A stretch of 64,000 nt of DNA from Fomitopsis serialis. Taxonomy: Eukaryota; Basidiomycota; Agaricomycetes; Polyporales; Fomitopsidaceae. The DNA is taken from assembly GCF_022376445.1 (NCBI RefSeq), contig NW_025954982.1, positions 62,001 through 126,000 on the forward strand, written 5' to 3'. Position 1 is the first letter of the stretch; every line of letters begins with the position of its first letter. A program made the position numbers and the translations under genes. The notes under the pieces were generated by a model, which was given only the letters and a program-made list of their open reading frames with translations, searched no databases and was not told where the DNA came from. This document shows positions 33,459-46,002 of this stretch, piece after piece.

Positions 33459-34267
33459 ACCTGCGTACTGATCTGCAGGAAGCCCCGTGTGGTCATGCAT
33501 GAGGCATGGTATAACTTCATCTGCGAGATGTACATCAGTGCGTCCCGCCGAGAGGGTTAGTCAAGTACTATCACGGTCGATCCCATAGAGTGCTAGTGTA
33601 ATGTTAGACGGGGCATTTGAGCATATCCTGAGTTCATAAAGCCTTCACCATGAAAGTCTCAGTCAGCCACTGCTGCAGGTACGTTCGAAGGCGTCGACGC
33701 GACGTACTCATATCAGTACTGAGGGAGTACTGAGTTCTTCATCGATACATACCGCGACGCCGGGTCGGAGTCGGATCAATTCTTGTCAGGAGCGTCCAAA
33801 CGTTCAGTGATTGTCATGAGCGCAAGGCGAACGCTTGGGTAGAAGCCCATCTGCTGTCTGTTTATGAAAGCAATTAGGATGTAGTGCGCAGACAGGCGCA
33901 GACTTGAGAAGGGCCGACTAGGATGTTGCACAATGATAAGTTCTTTTTATTGCGGAATTGAACTACTTAATTACAAAACGGCGCCGTTCAAGAGCGTTCA
34001 AGTCAGGTTCAATCGAGCGCCCGGCGCGCGTACATATTGGTCGTCGACCACCATCTCCTGTCATGCATTTTTTCGGCACGAGTGTTCATTTCATACTGTT
34101 ACAGTACGCCGCATGTGTCCCTGAACCCTTTTTTGTTTCTGAAAAACGGAGTTTTCAAACTTGCGCCGTGGTGGCCATAGGAGCCTGGAGGAAGCCCCAC
34201 GAAAAATGACTCGACATACAGCCAACGACAGACACCTTCATCTTGACCGCCACCTAGCTCAGGGATA
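33459..34267. other. Intergenic stretch upstream of the pdxT homolog
   Basis: No gene is recognised. This is where repetitive methyltransferase DNA gives way to a conventional gene block. Confidence 0.5.
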
Positions 34268-35208
34268 ATGCAGTCGTCAACGCACCGAGAGGTGGTCACC
34301 GTCGGGATCCTTGGTGAGTGTGCTCGGCGTGAGTGCTAGCATGGAGGGATCGTCAGCTGACGTCTGACATAGCCCTGCAAGGTGCATTCGTCGAGCACCA
34401 GGCCACCCTCCAGAAAGTATCACTGAGGCGACGGATACACATCGTGCAAGTTCGAACACCAGAGGACTTGGCGAAGTGCGATGCCCTCATCATTCCCGGC
34501 GGAGGTACGTCGGTATATGCGGCAGTATCTGCGTGGCGAGCCTTGACGAAATGGTCGTGTGCATTCTCAGAGTCGACCACTATTGCACTGCTTGCACGGC
34601 TAGCTGGCCTGTTGGCCCCCCTTCGAGATTTTGTGAAGACAAAGCCGGTGTGGGGAACATGTGCTGGCGCGATACTGCTAGCGCAGGCGGCCGAGGGTAC
34701 CAAGAAGGGCGGGCAGGAGCTGCTTGGGGGAGTGTCTGTCACGATCATGAGGAATGGTTTCGGGTCTCAGGTGCGCAACCTCTTTTTTCAGCCCTATCAG
34801 GTGCTTATGTTCTTTAGGTGGAATCCTTCGAGGCACCGTTGACAGTCGATGGCCTGCGTGACTCTGACCGGCCATTTCATGGTGTCTTCATTCGCGCCCC
34901 TGTACGTCCTTACCTCGCTGTTTCATACCTGGCATCTCACGTTCGATCGAAAGGTCGTCCTCTCTCTCGACCCCTCATCGAACGACCCTCCCATCGAGGT
35001 CGTTTCTCGCCTGTCTGCGAGTCTGCTCCCCCATAACCAAACAACCATTCCCCTAGACGCGGGCAATACCGATCCGAACGACCCACGGACCATCGTTGCC
35101 CTCCGGCAGGGACGCCACCTGCTCACGACATTCCATCCCGAGCTGACGAAGGACGATCGTTTCCACGAGTACTTCATCCGGCAGTGCGTCCTGCCCTCGC
35201 TATCGTAA
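34268..35208 (+). CDS. SNO1: Pyridoxal 5'-phosphate synthase glutaminase subunit (PdxT/SNO type)
   Basis: This enzyme hydrolyses glutamine and passes ammonia to the PdxS/SNZ synthase to make vitamin B6 in the cytosol. Exons 34268-34313, 34373-34504, 34571-34770, 34818-34901 and 34954-35208 sum to 717 nt (238 aa). The sequence shows the N-terminal [13 protein letters not shown], the oxyanion segment IIPGGEST, the nucleophile elbow [12 protein letters not shown] (catalytic Cys) and the catalytic His and Glu in TTFHPELT. The N-terminal Gln-binding GGEST is made by joining exons 2 and 3. Length fits the family (about 200-250 aa). A PdxS partner is not in the window. The symbol follows the yeast homolog. 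Confidence 0.95.
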
Positions 35209-35735
35209 CAACCTAGAGTGTCACTGGCATAGACTCGGCCCCTAGACGGACGGAGCCACGAGCGACATCACCCATCTACGTGTACGTATCAATCTATGTA
35301 TCGCTGCATATGTATCCACAGGCTACCCCTTGCTCTAGACATCTATCCCGTACATACTAATGCTAGACCGCCCGGATTTGGCCCGGATACTGTTTTTGTT
35401 CCTCGCTATTTGTGGCGCAACACATGCTTCCATCCGTCTGGCGACGCTCGACATGAATAGTCAATGAAAAACCTTTGAAGCAGACGCGCGATAAGGATCC
35501 CACGCGAGGCCCTTTCCATATGGCTTGAGAAGGGGATTTGAAGCCCTATAGCCTACAGGTGTCCTGACTCCTACTCGGCTCTGCTCGGGCGATGTCATCC
35601 GTCATATCGTCGCAAAGCTTGATATTCCCGAGGAAGGTCTCGTAATTCCCCCGAGACGCGCGCCACGTCTCTGGACTACTTATAGCGTTCGTGAGCATTG
35701 TGGTGCACGTCGCCGACCGCAGCGTCCCCATCGAC
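35209..35735. other. Intergenic stretch between SNO and SCP1
   Basis: No gene is recognised. It holds the SNO 3' end and the SCP1 promoter. Confidence 0.5.
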
Positions 35736-38068
35736 ATGTTCTCGGCACTCCTGCAAGTGATAACTGCTCTCGCTGTACTGACAGCTCCCCATGTCGAGGC
35801 GAGGCGAACGTTCACCAAGGCGGATTTATGGGCAAGACAGGAGGAAGCGGTGAAGAGGCTCGGCCCATACCGTCGCGCGGAGTCGAGCAGCGGAGGACCA
35901 GGGACGGTGAAGAACATCACATTCACGAACCCCCGTGCATCTGGTGAGCAAATAAATGTCGTGTGCCCGGGATTAAGCTGACTGTAGACCAGAGTTCTAC
36001 GTCGATGGCGCAACCATCCCGCTTGTCGATTGGGACGTCGGTCCTAGCTGGGCGGGTCTGTTGCCCATCAGCAACAAAACGGATGAAAGCAGACAGGTGC
36101 GCGTCTATGAGCTATGCGATTCGGGCGCTCGCACACGATGGTCGTTCACCCCCGTTGTACAGCTCTTCTTCTGGTTCTTCCCGCCCGGTCCTGAGGGTAG
36201 CTCGGACGACTTGATATTCTGGTACTCCTCTCTTTCACTGGTGTCTGAACGAGCTACTCAATTCCCTGAAGGACGAATGGCGGGCCGGGATGCTCCTCCC
36301 TCGAAGGTTTGTTGCAAGAGAACGGCGTAAGTAAGCGCTAGCCATGTCGATCATGGGCGTCTTGACTGATCATGCTGGCTCGCGCACATGGCAGCCTCTC
36401 AACTGGTCGCCGGGACAGGCTAAGGCGATACCGAACGAGTATAGCTGGACCAACTTATCTAGCATCCTGTACGTCGAGCAGCCTGTCGGCACGGGCTTTT
36501 CGCAGGGTACGCCGGATATCGACGTGCGTGTATCGCTTTGAGCGGTGTGATGTGCTAGGCTGAGATGGGTCTGCATGCAGAACGAGGATGAGCTCGCGGA
36601 GCAGCTGGTTGGCTTCTTCCAACAATTCTTTGAAGTTTTCTCCGAGCTCAAGGGCAAGAACTTCTACTTGACTGGCGAAAGCGTAAGTGTATCGCTGCAT
36701 GATCCTGCTAGGTCTCTCATCTTCACGTGTGACAGTATGCGGGAACCTATATCCCTTGTGTGTGAACCCATTGGTCTCCTCATGAGGTCAGGCTCTGACC
36801 GTCACAGACATCGCCAATTACATCTACGACAACCCGGACTCGGTTCCCGTCCCTCTCAAGGGCTTTTGGATATCTGATCGTACGTTCAGCGACTATGCTA
36901 TGTTGATGACTAACTGAGTCCTTGTTAGCCTCGGTTTCGTGGGACGTCGTGCAAGAGGAAATCCCAGCTGTCGCCTTCGTCAACAAGTATCTGAACGTGT
37001 TTGCGTTTAAGTGCGTTGATCCCCGCCCGCCGCAGTTGATGTCATCTCACGGTGCGTTGGTTGGGCAGCCAGACATTCATGGCGTACCTCGATCAAACGG
37101 CCGCCGCATGCAACTACACCGGGTACATGGAAAAATACGTGACCTACCCGCCTCAGGGCCTTCTGCCTCTTCCAGGGTCAAGCGTCGAGTCCGACGACGG
37201 ATGCGACGTCTGGGACGCGATCTTTGATGCAGCGCTGTTGGTCAATCCCGCCTTCGACATCTACCGTATCTTCGACACGGTAAGTGGCAATCTCTACCAC
37301 ACTCCATTCCTGCACGAACGAGCAGCTCACGGATGACCGATGAAGTACCCGATCTTGTGGGACGTCCTCGGCTTCCCTGGCTCCTTCCCTCAGACGCAAG
37401 TGTCGCCTCTATACTTCAACCGCGACGATGTCAAGGCCGCGATCCACGCCCCTTCATACGTGGACTGGACTGAGTGCTCGGATATCAACGTCTTCCCGAA
37501 TGGCGACAATAGCCTTCCACCGGCACTGTCGGTGCTTCCAAGCGTCATTGAGAGGAGTGAAAGAGCAGTGATCGTGCACGGACTGGCGGACTTCATTCTG
37601 ATCGCAGACGGGTGCGTACGGTGGGTCGGAAATAGTGCGCGAAACTGACCTATGCCCTCAGGACGAGGATTGCTATCCAAAAGTGGGTTATCCGTAACAT
37701 TCCTCTTCCGTTCAGATGAGGCTAACCTCCTTTGTATTTCAGCATGACTTGTAAGTGCATGATATCATGACAGTTGGTCACCATCTAACCGTGTTCCGAA
37801 GGGAATGGCCTGCAAGGCTTCCAGACGCCGATCCAAAACGACAGCTTCATCGTGGACGGCATGGGCGCGCTCGGAACCGTCCACTCCGAGCGGGGTCTGA
37901 CATACTTCGAAGTCGCGCTGTCGGGACACATGTGAGTGCTTCGTGTCCCCTCAGTCCGCCGAGTAGAATAACTCAGCTGCGTGGTCACCATTTAGGGTAC
38001 CCCAATTCTCGCCCGTCGCTGCTCTCCAGATCATGCAGTATTTGATGGGATTCAGAGACACTCCGTAG
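35736..38068 (+). CDS. SCP1: secreted serine carboxypeptidase (S10), 513 aa, intact
   Basis: This is a secreted peptidase that removes C-terminal residues. Fifteen exons sum to 1542 nt: 35736-35943, 35993-36096, 36163-36221, 36272-36326, 36395-36523, 36581-36682, 36736-36757, 36808-36879, 36929-37010, 37069-37279, 37346-37611, 37662-37682, 37743-37750, 37802-37931 and 37996-38068. The N-terminus is a signal peptide (FSALLQVITALAVLTAPHVEA). The substrate-carboxylate segment is TNGGPGCSSLEG. The catalytic Ser is in GESYAGTYIP, the Asp in VHGLADFILIADG and the His in LSGHMVPQF. One exon is only 8 nt. Several N-x-S/T sites (NITF, NKTD, NYTG) fit glycosylation. It is followed by a tandem paralog, SCP2. 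Confidence 0.95.
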
Positions 38069-38526
38069 CTCCGGCATGCCAATATGACCGCCCCGAGACA
38101 CTCTTGTGCTGTGTCCATATATGATAAGCGAAGCAGTTTTGTGAGTGAACACGAGAGCAGAGTGCATGATAACCTGGGCTGTATGAGTGTTCACAGCAAG
38201 CGTCTCTCATCGCGCTGCAGCGACGACTTCTGTGATGGCCGACGACTCGGACGAGTTGCAGCAAGTTGGCAACGTCAAGTTCCGCCCCTCCTCCGGAGCC
38301 CGTGGCCGCCCCGCAACTTGTCTCACCGCATCAGGGCAAGTACCGACATCCCCATCAAAGAGCCGAAGGAAGCGTAGCGCATCATGCGCAGCGAAGCTGA
38401 TCTCCAGATGCGTCCACTCATGGTCGAACACACGTAAAAGCAAAGCTCTATGCGACCCTCGTGCATTGACCCCCGCCATTCCTTTGCGATCTCACACTCC
38501 TTTTCTTCTTACAGTCATCGTTACTT
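38069..38526. other. Intergenic stretch between SCP1 and SCP2
   Basis: No gene is recognised in 460 bases between the tandem paralogs. Confidence 0.5.
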
Positions 38527-40753
38527 ATGTTGTGGCAATCGCTGCCAATCGCTGCGTTAGCAGCCCTCACAGCCTTTTCTATAGGAGTAGATGCCGGTTC
38601 GAGGATGCAGAATATATATCATAAGCTACGTCAGCACCGGGAGCAAGTAGCGGAAGACTGGGTGCTGCAATCTCGTTCGGATGTCGCTGGTGGTCCTGGG
38701 ACAGTGCAGAACATCACTTTCTCGAACCCACAGGCTTCTGGTACGTCTGTGATTGCTTTGGCGGGGAATGCTGCATCATCTCATCGCGCTGTACATAGAG
38801 TTCTACGTCGATGGTTCGAGCCTGCCTGAAATCACCTGGGATATCGGGCCAAGTTGGGCCGGTCTGCTACCAATTAGCAACAACACGAACGAAACAAGAC
38901 AGGTTAGTGTGCTCAGGTATATGCGTCGCTACATATGTGAAAGCATTCAATTTCAGTTATTCTTCTGGTATTTCCCTCCAGGCCCTCAAGGTAGTCTAGA
39001 TGACTTGATTCTCTGGTGCGTTCCGAAGTGCTACGAGTCAACGCTTTTGGTCAGATGTTGTCTTGCGTAGGATAAACGGGGGGCCTGGATGTTCGTCCAT
39101 GCAGGGCTTGCTGCAAGAAGTCGGTGTAGGTGGACTGAATAGCTGTAGTGATAGAGTTCCAGCTAGTCAGTTGACACGACTTGTACAGCCGATCTCGTGG
39201 GAAATAGGTCGGGCGATACCACATTCCAACGAGCACAGCTGGACGAATCTATCGAGTATCTTGTTCATTGATCAGCCGGTCGGTACCGGCTTCTCTCAGG
39301 GTACTCCAGATATAGAGGTGACAGCTTCGCATCGCCGTTTGCGACAGGAACACTGACGCGCATTGCTTGTAGAACGAGGACCAGTTGGCCGAGCAGCTTG
39401 TTGGCTTCCTCCAACAGTTCCTGGAGGTCTTCTCCGAGCTCAAAGGAAACAACTTCTACACGACGGGAGAGAGCGTGAGCACGATGACTGTGATCTGTTA
39501 GAGCATCTAACTCATTTTGCGCGCCGCAGTACGCTGGGATGTACGTTCCTTGTGAGCAGAGTTCACATGTTTCCTAAATCGCCGCTTTACGATTTCTGTG
39601 CGACAGACATTACCAATTACATCTATGAGAACCCCGACGCCCTCGACCTCAACATGACAGGCTTCTGGATATCAGACCGTGCGCGCCCTCTCCTTTACCC
39701 AGTATGTCACTGACAGTGCTGCCTACAGCGGTCATTTCTTGGAACGTTGTCCAAGCTGATATCCCTGCGATGGACTTTGTGCACAAGTATCAGAATGTCT
39801 TCGCCTTCAACCAGTCATATATGAGCCAGCTCGACGCGAAGGCCGCAGCATGCAATTATTCCGGCTACATGGAGCAGTACGTTACCTATCCTCCGACGGG
39901 ACTGCTCCCGTTGCCAGGAGGAAGCATATACCCCGTCGAAGGATGTGATATATGGGAGACAATCTTCTCTGCGGCACTGAAGGTCAACCCGGCTTTCAAT
40001 GTCTACCGCATTTTTGACACGGTAAAGCACACGACGTACAGCCTCAGACGGCTGAGCTGAACGTTTCTTCCCTAGTGGCCCGTGCCATTCGACATACTTG
40101 GTTTCCCGGGCTCGTTCTTCGAGATACAAACAACACCTTACTTCGCAAGGGACGACGTCAGGCGGCCATTAACGCGCCAATGGACGTCAACTGGACTGTA
40201 TGCAGTACCGAGGCAGTTTTTGCCGGCGACGGTGATACCAGTCTTCCGTCTGCGTTCACCGTGCTGCCCAACATCATCCAGAAGAGCGAGCGCTCCGTTA
40301 TTGTGCAAGGACTTGCGGATTACCTTCTTATGGCCGACGGAGCGAGGATTGCGATTCAGAAGTACGTGCTACTCACCTGAGGACCCATGATAACACTGAC
40401 ATTGTCCACATCGCAGTATGACATGTAAGCTCGATCGTTCATTTCTACTGTGCGTCAAGAAGTGACCAGTGCATCATCTCAGGGGACGGACTGCAAGGCT
40501 TCCAAACATCCATCACGAACGACAGCTTCGTCGTCGAGGGCGTCGGCGCACTCGGCAACGCGCACTACGAGCGCGGTCTGGCCTACGTCGAAGTTGCGTT
40601 GAGTGGGCATATGGTGCCCGAGTTCTCGCCCGTGGTACGTGCTTCATTTTGCTGCAGATGCGTGGAAGAACTGCTGAGTATGGCCTCACTCAGGCTGCAT
40701 ACCAGATCATGGAGTATCTGATGGGTTTCCGGGCGAATGTATCCGCGGTGTAG
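38527..40753 (+). CDS. SCP2: serine carboxypeptidase (S10) paralog with one frame shift
   Basis: This is the tandem duplicate of SCP1. It has a signal peptide (PIAALAALTAFSIGVDAG), INGGPGCSSMQG, VEQ-equivalent IDQPVGTGFSQG, the catalytic Ser segment GES|YAGMYVP, VQGLADYLLMADG (Asp) and LSGHMVPEF (His). Intron positions match SCP1 except that the intron before QTFMAYLDQ is absent here: FNQSYMSQL is read without interruption. At 40161-40163 one base is missing: SCP1 reads DDVKAAIHAP, while SCP2 reads DDVR, then shifts, then AAINAP, with GG where GGG would restore the frame. Everything downstream is conserved up to TAG 40751-40753. It is either a sequence error or a very recent loss of function. 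Confidence 0.88.
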
Positions 40754-41423
40754 GACACCACACCTATATATTAGGAGCGTCCCAGCTCCAAGACTTAGAT
40801 TATCTGGGCCGCCGTACCGCTGAATGCCGTTAATGTTGAACTTTACCTGATATCCCAGCGTTCGCGGGCGCTGAGTGCAATTCTACAATCTCTCCGAGCC
40901 CTTGCTTGCGCTTCGTTTATCCCATACGTTGCCTGACCACCTCTAAGTCGCTTCAGATTCTAGGACTTTGAACGATCTTACAACTTTACGTACCTCAAGG
41001 GAGTTGCTCCTCTTTGGACCCATGGATACACTTGATACGCACGGTGATGAGTACAAAGAGCTGCGGACATGAGAGCCTGGTGTACGGAGGTAATGCCAGG
41101 AGAGTCACCGCCGCGCTTGGGGCAACGCAATGCGCACCAGCCGAAGACCGTTCCTCCGCCTACTCGACCTACTCGAGTCGCACACGATCACGTTCTGCAA
41201 TTCGTGCATTCTAAGACACTCATTTTGTCGCGAAACCAACCTCACCACCATGCTACTTACTATACATAGTCCTGAACGAGATATCTACAGCAGCATACAT
41301 ACAAGTCTACTACGACCTCTACAAATCCAGGTAACACAATCTTTTGCCCTCCTCGAGGCCTACGCACCGGCACACTTGAGTCTATGCCATATGTCACACA
41401 TCCCAAGAACCCGCTACCTCCAC
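40754..41423. other. Intergenic stretch between convergent SCP2 and MFS gene
   Basis: No gene is recognised. The right end (41420-41520) is the C/T-rich 3' coding end of the minus-strand transporter. Confidence 0.5.
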
Positions 41424-43775
41424 CTATTCCTCTTCCTCCTCCCAAACCACCTCCGCCCCCGGGCCCTCCACCCTCAACGCGACCCTCACCTGCTTCCTCC
41501 GGTCCCTCCATCCAGAGTACATCGCGAGCCCTAGCGCAACAAAACACGCCGCAATCGTGACCTTCAAACTATCCCTGTAGCACGCACGGCCCTCCAAGCA
41601 CTGCGTGGCGCCCGGCAGGCCTGCGCGGCGCGCGAGGTCGAGGATGCCTCGCGGGCTCGGTGAAGAGGAGGCTGCGGAGGACGACTCTGGCGCGTGCGGT
41701 GCGTGGGCGTCGAGGTTGCGCCCGAAGGCGAGGGAGAAGATGTTAGAGCCGAGCATGGGCGCGAGCGAGACGAAGCCCCAGTTCTCCGAGAAGTGTGCTG
41801 ACAGGCGATCCCACCGGCATCAGCACAACCACACGTAGTTCACTATGCACGCGAGCACTTACGCAGCCCGAACCACTCGATGCAGATCGTCGGGAACAAC
41901 CCGAACATGCACCCGTACGCCAGCCCGAGGAGAGCGCTCGCCCTCCACAGGTTCTCGACCGTCGAGACGTAGTAGCACGTCACCTGCGAGACGATGAAGA
42001 TCGCTGCGACGACGGTGATGCAGAACGAGCGGGGGCGCTGGAGGTAGTTGCGTACAAAGTCTGCGACCATGCCTGCGCAGAGGATGCTGTGTTAGCAGGG
42101 CGTGAACCGATAGGGATGGGGCATACCGACGAAGAACCGGCCGGCGCAGTTCGTGACGCTGACGATGGACACTTGCGTCGCTTGCCATTGCCCCGCTTTG
42201 GACTCGTCATAGTCAGGGTTACCCGTCGCAAATAGCGCCTGAGATATCGAGCCGACGTTGTTGATGTCTGTACAACCCCCGTCAGACATCGCCATGTCGA
42301 TGCCCCGCGAAAGCAAACCTACACATCAGCCCAGTACCCGCCACTAATCACCGATTAGCTCAGCCTTTCAGTCACGATAAACACCTGAACACTCACGCAG
42401 CGCAGTGATGCTGAACATCACCCAAAAGTCGATATCCAGGAATAAACCCTTCCCATGCACATTCGGCGGCTCTAAGCCCACCACCGGCGTCGCATAGCTC
42501 CTCGCGCTTCCCCTCCGCCCAGAGAACGCGCTCCTGCTCCGCGAGCGCCCCTGGCTCCGCGTCGGGCTCAGTGCCACGCTCTCCGTGTTCGCAGGCACAA
42601 AATAGTCCGACGCGACCGCGCCGTGTGAGGTATACCCCGGGATCAGCTCGTCGGCCTCCTCCGCGGCGTCCCCGTCTTCAGTCTCGTCGTGGTAGTGGTG
42701 GTACGACGAGAGCAGATGCGTGCGGCTCGTATCATCCCTGAACAGCGCAGGCGACGCGATCGCCACGGACGGCGCCGGCCGGGGCGCGTGCGCGTGGGCA
42801 GAGGAGGGCTCGAAAGCCTCTTCTTCGATGCCCGCAGTGGCGTGCGGAAGGGGGATCGCCCGGACGACGAGGAAGCCGAGGACCATGGGGAGCGCCGTGC
42901 CCACGGCGAGGATGAGCAGGAAGTCGGAGGTGTTGCCCGGGAACGCGACGTGTGCAATCGTGGAGAATAGGAACGCGGAGAGACCGAAGCCAGAGATTAC
43001 GACGCCATTCATCGAACCGCGCTGCACGACGATACAAGCATGGTCAGCTAGGGTCCCAGAGGAAGGGAGGATAGCTTGCCATCCGGTCAGGCCAGCTCTT
43101 CGCGGTCGAATTCATAGCGCCCGCCAAGCCGCCATTCCCGCCGATTCCAGTGAGGAAGCTGAACGCAGCGAGGAGGCATATACTCAGCGTGCTCAGTGTG
43201 CTCGACCCATCTGGCAATCCTCGGTCGTAGTAGTGGCGAATACCAAGGTAGCCGACGAGGAGCGCGAAGAAACCCATGATGAAGAGCCCTCGCGGGCCGC
43301 GTGTGTCGACTATTCGTCCCCAGAGGGGTGCGGAGCCATACACACCAACTGGCGGTAAGATGCGTGTCAGCTTAAGGATATTGAGCACGTAACAAGTACT
43401 GACTATTGCCTGATAATCCTATGACATTGAGCTGTGTGTGGGTCAACCCGAGTCGCGAGCCTAGTTGAGGGGCATAGGCTGAAAGGGACCATGGTGTCAG
43501 ACTAGCTGCATGTATACACGACGTATGCATGCACGACGCGGACGCCGTTGCATCGTGAGGCGAAAACTACGAAACGAGACTCACCAGAGAAGACCTGAAC
43601 CAATCAGTTAGCCACCACTCCCGCATCCGCCATACATCGCTAACGACGGACGCACATAGTTGGTACCAGACGCAAGTGCGACTAGTATACACGTCGTGAA
43701 GCTTGCTAGTCGCGTCGCACTGAAGAGGCCTGGAGGCGGTGCGTGCCCGTGCGCGTGGTGTGCGGTAGTATGCAT
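41424..43775 (-). CDS. MFS transporter, NFD4/Mch1 (nodulin-like) type, 624 aa
   Basis: This is an integral membrane transporter of the major facilitator superfamily. Exons are 43775-43656, 43594-43585, 43478-43404, 43348-43080, 43021-42397, 42318-42127, 42072-41863 and 41797-41424, summing to 1875 nt. Exon 2 has only 10 nt. The first helices read LASFTTCILVALASGTNYVFSAYAPQL (start LASFTTCILVAL, end FSAYAPQL). The loop 2-3 motif is WGRIVDTRGPRG. A long Ser/Arg-rich cytosolic loop (SQGRSRSRSAFSG) separates the two six-helix halves. The second half begins TDINNVGSISQAL and has NCAGRFFVGMVADF. The C-terminal part includes HFSENWGFVSLAPMLG. The fourth intron uses a GC donor. The related yeast Mch1 is a monocarboxylate-transporter homolog of uncertain substrate. 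Confidence 0.9.
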
Positions 43776-46002
43776 AGCGTTTCGCAGTAGCTCGTCAGGA
43801 CAAGCTTAGAGGGCAAAGTAAGCGGCAGACATGCGGCGACGAGGAGGAAGAGGAGGAGGAGGAGGAGGAAGTCGCGGACGACAGAGTGAGATAGGACGGT
43901 GGCATGTTCACTGCAACGGCGCGTCCCAGCCGCGGGCGGCGGTGGCAATCATAGCGCGGAAGGAGCGCGCTTCATCCCGTCCTCCCCTCATTGGCTGCAG
44001 CCCCTCCGCGATATACGGTCACGCGATCGATCCACCCGCCTCGAGTATGATCGTTCTCTACTTTTGTCATTAGCGGCAGCCTACTACAGCGCGCGGCGTT
44101 GCGCGGGTCTCTTCAGTACAGCACTCCAGCATGCGTATTCTGGGGCTACGGAATGCAGGGTCATCAAGCTTCACGACACGAGGGATATTGGACCTGGCGA
44201 CCTCGAGTGAGATTGAGCTCGAAAGTACTAAGCCGCGCACACTCCGGTCCAGATGAGGATTGCGATATAATCCTCACAGACCTCGAGGGTACGTAATTTT
44301 CCACAGCGACGACGCGCGTATTTACTGACACTTTATGCCCTGGTACGCACACGACAGCACCACCTTCACGCTCAACGAGCCAACTCGTTCATAAACAGAG
44401 CAAACTTGAGGCTCGCGACAGCGATACAACATCACACACGGGCCACAAGCTTACCAAGGAGCGCGACTTCGCAAGCGTAACAGAGAACGCTACGTCTCGA
44501 TCGGAGGGGCACCGAAGTACAAGGACAATGCGCCCAATGATACCTCTACGCTCCATTACTGGACAGTACAGCTTAGAGCATTGTCTAATCACTTTCGATA
44601 GTCATTATATCCCTCAACACGATTGACATGTCTCTGTGCGGCACATTCACCCCCAGGGGGTTATTACGTATTACTTCGATGCAGTGATGTCTGTCCGGAA
44701 TGACCAGAAGGTTGCACAAGAATCGCGGTGTCTCTTGAAGATAACACTGGTAGAACACTGCCAGTGCGGACATGGGCCGCCGGTGTCGCTGCATTGCGTC
44801 CATCGAACGCCTGTGCGCTCTAAACATGCTGGAGAGATGATCATAGCAAGATCATAGTCGAGTGACAGATGTTCTATGAGTACTAGTTCCACGATGGTAC
44901 TTACCGGGGTCCGGAATGTTCGTGAAGATGAAAGTCGCTGCTTGTATTGGTTCTGGGGGTGCACATCAGTTAACTTAGAACTGTCCCTTGCAGTCAGCGA
45001 CAGATGTCAGTGCATTGAAACGCCGAATGATTTTATTAGCCTTCGTGTGAATGACTCGGAGATGATGTCTATCCAACCCTCATATCAATGATATTATATC
45101 TTTTCTGACCTCGCTCTGTCCATCTGGCATCTTTAGACAGGCCCATCCGAGGCCCATCTACATATGTAAATTCTCGTTCCCAGGCATCCAAGTGTGTGCG
45201 GCGGCGCACAGCAGTTGTCTCATCGAAGGTTCACCCGGACAGCGACCCGGTAGGAGGTAAGTAAAGACTGTACGACCAACTTGTAAGCCATCCATCTTAC
45301 GAGGATTGCTCTCAGGCTGTCCATGCTGCTCAGGATCTACCGCGATCGCACGGCTCTGCGTGTACTATGGCTGACCGGGTCTGGGGATGTTGCGAAGCAA
45401 TTGTGCCGCTGTGCGGCGAGGGCATCCGACGAGCTCCACTGTCGGGCTCCAGCCGCTATTCTCCGTCGCCGACCATACAAGAGCGGTTATGGACATGCCG
45501 CCAGTCTTCCTTAGACTAAGACAGGACCTCGACAGAGAGGAAGGGCGTCCTCAAGGAACATGCCACTGAGTCCGGAGTGCTCGGGCGGTAGCAAACGAAG
45601 TCACAACCCGAACGTTGCGTGCCTTGAGTGCGATGGATCCAGGTCCATTCCGGACATATTTGTTCAATTCGAGATGACATGGTAAGCTGTTTGTATGGTT
45701 CAATCTGTCACAACTGCTTCACCTCTCGGTCCGCCGTTCTGATGGTGACACGGTGACAGATAAGACTCGGAGTCATCACCGCATTCGAATGTGACTTGAA
45801 CAACGAAGCTCATAGTGACTGCGCCGAAGATCCGGCTACTCTACATCTCAGGCTGGATGGCAGGCTAGTAAGCTTCCTTGTTGTGAGTCCTGAGAAACCC
45901 GCGAAACTTCAACAGTGTCGAGTGTGATCGCCGTTTTGCTTATAATGCGCGCACTGAATACAGGTCTAGTCGTCCTTCCCGTGTTCAGACTTGTCGAGTG
46001 CA
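43776..46002. other. Intergenic stretch, MFS leader and unknown DNA
   Basis: No gene is recognised between 44000 and 46000. The left end is the MFS promoter and leader with a purine repeat at 43841-43870. Confidence 0.45.
43841..43870. repeat. GAG/GGA purine microsatellite
   Basis: The plus strand reads gaggaggaagaggaggagga and continues in the same way, about ten purine triplets. It lies 65-95 nt upstream of the MFS start, so on the sense strand it is a (TCC/CTC)n tract in the leader or promoter. Confidence 0.85.
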
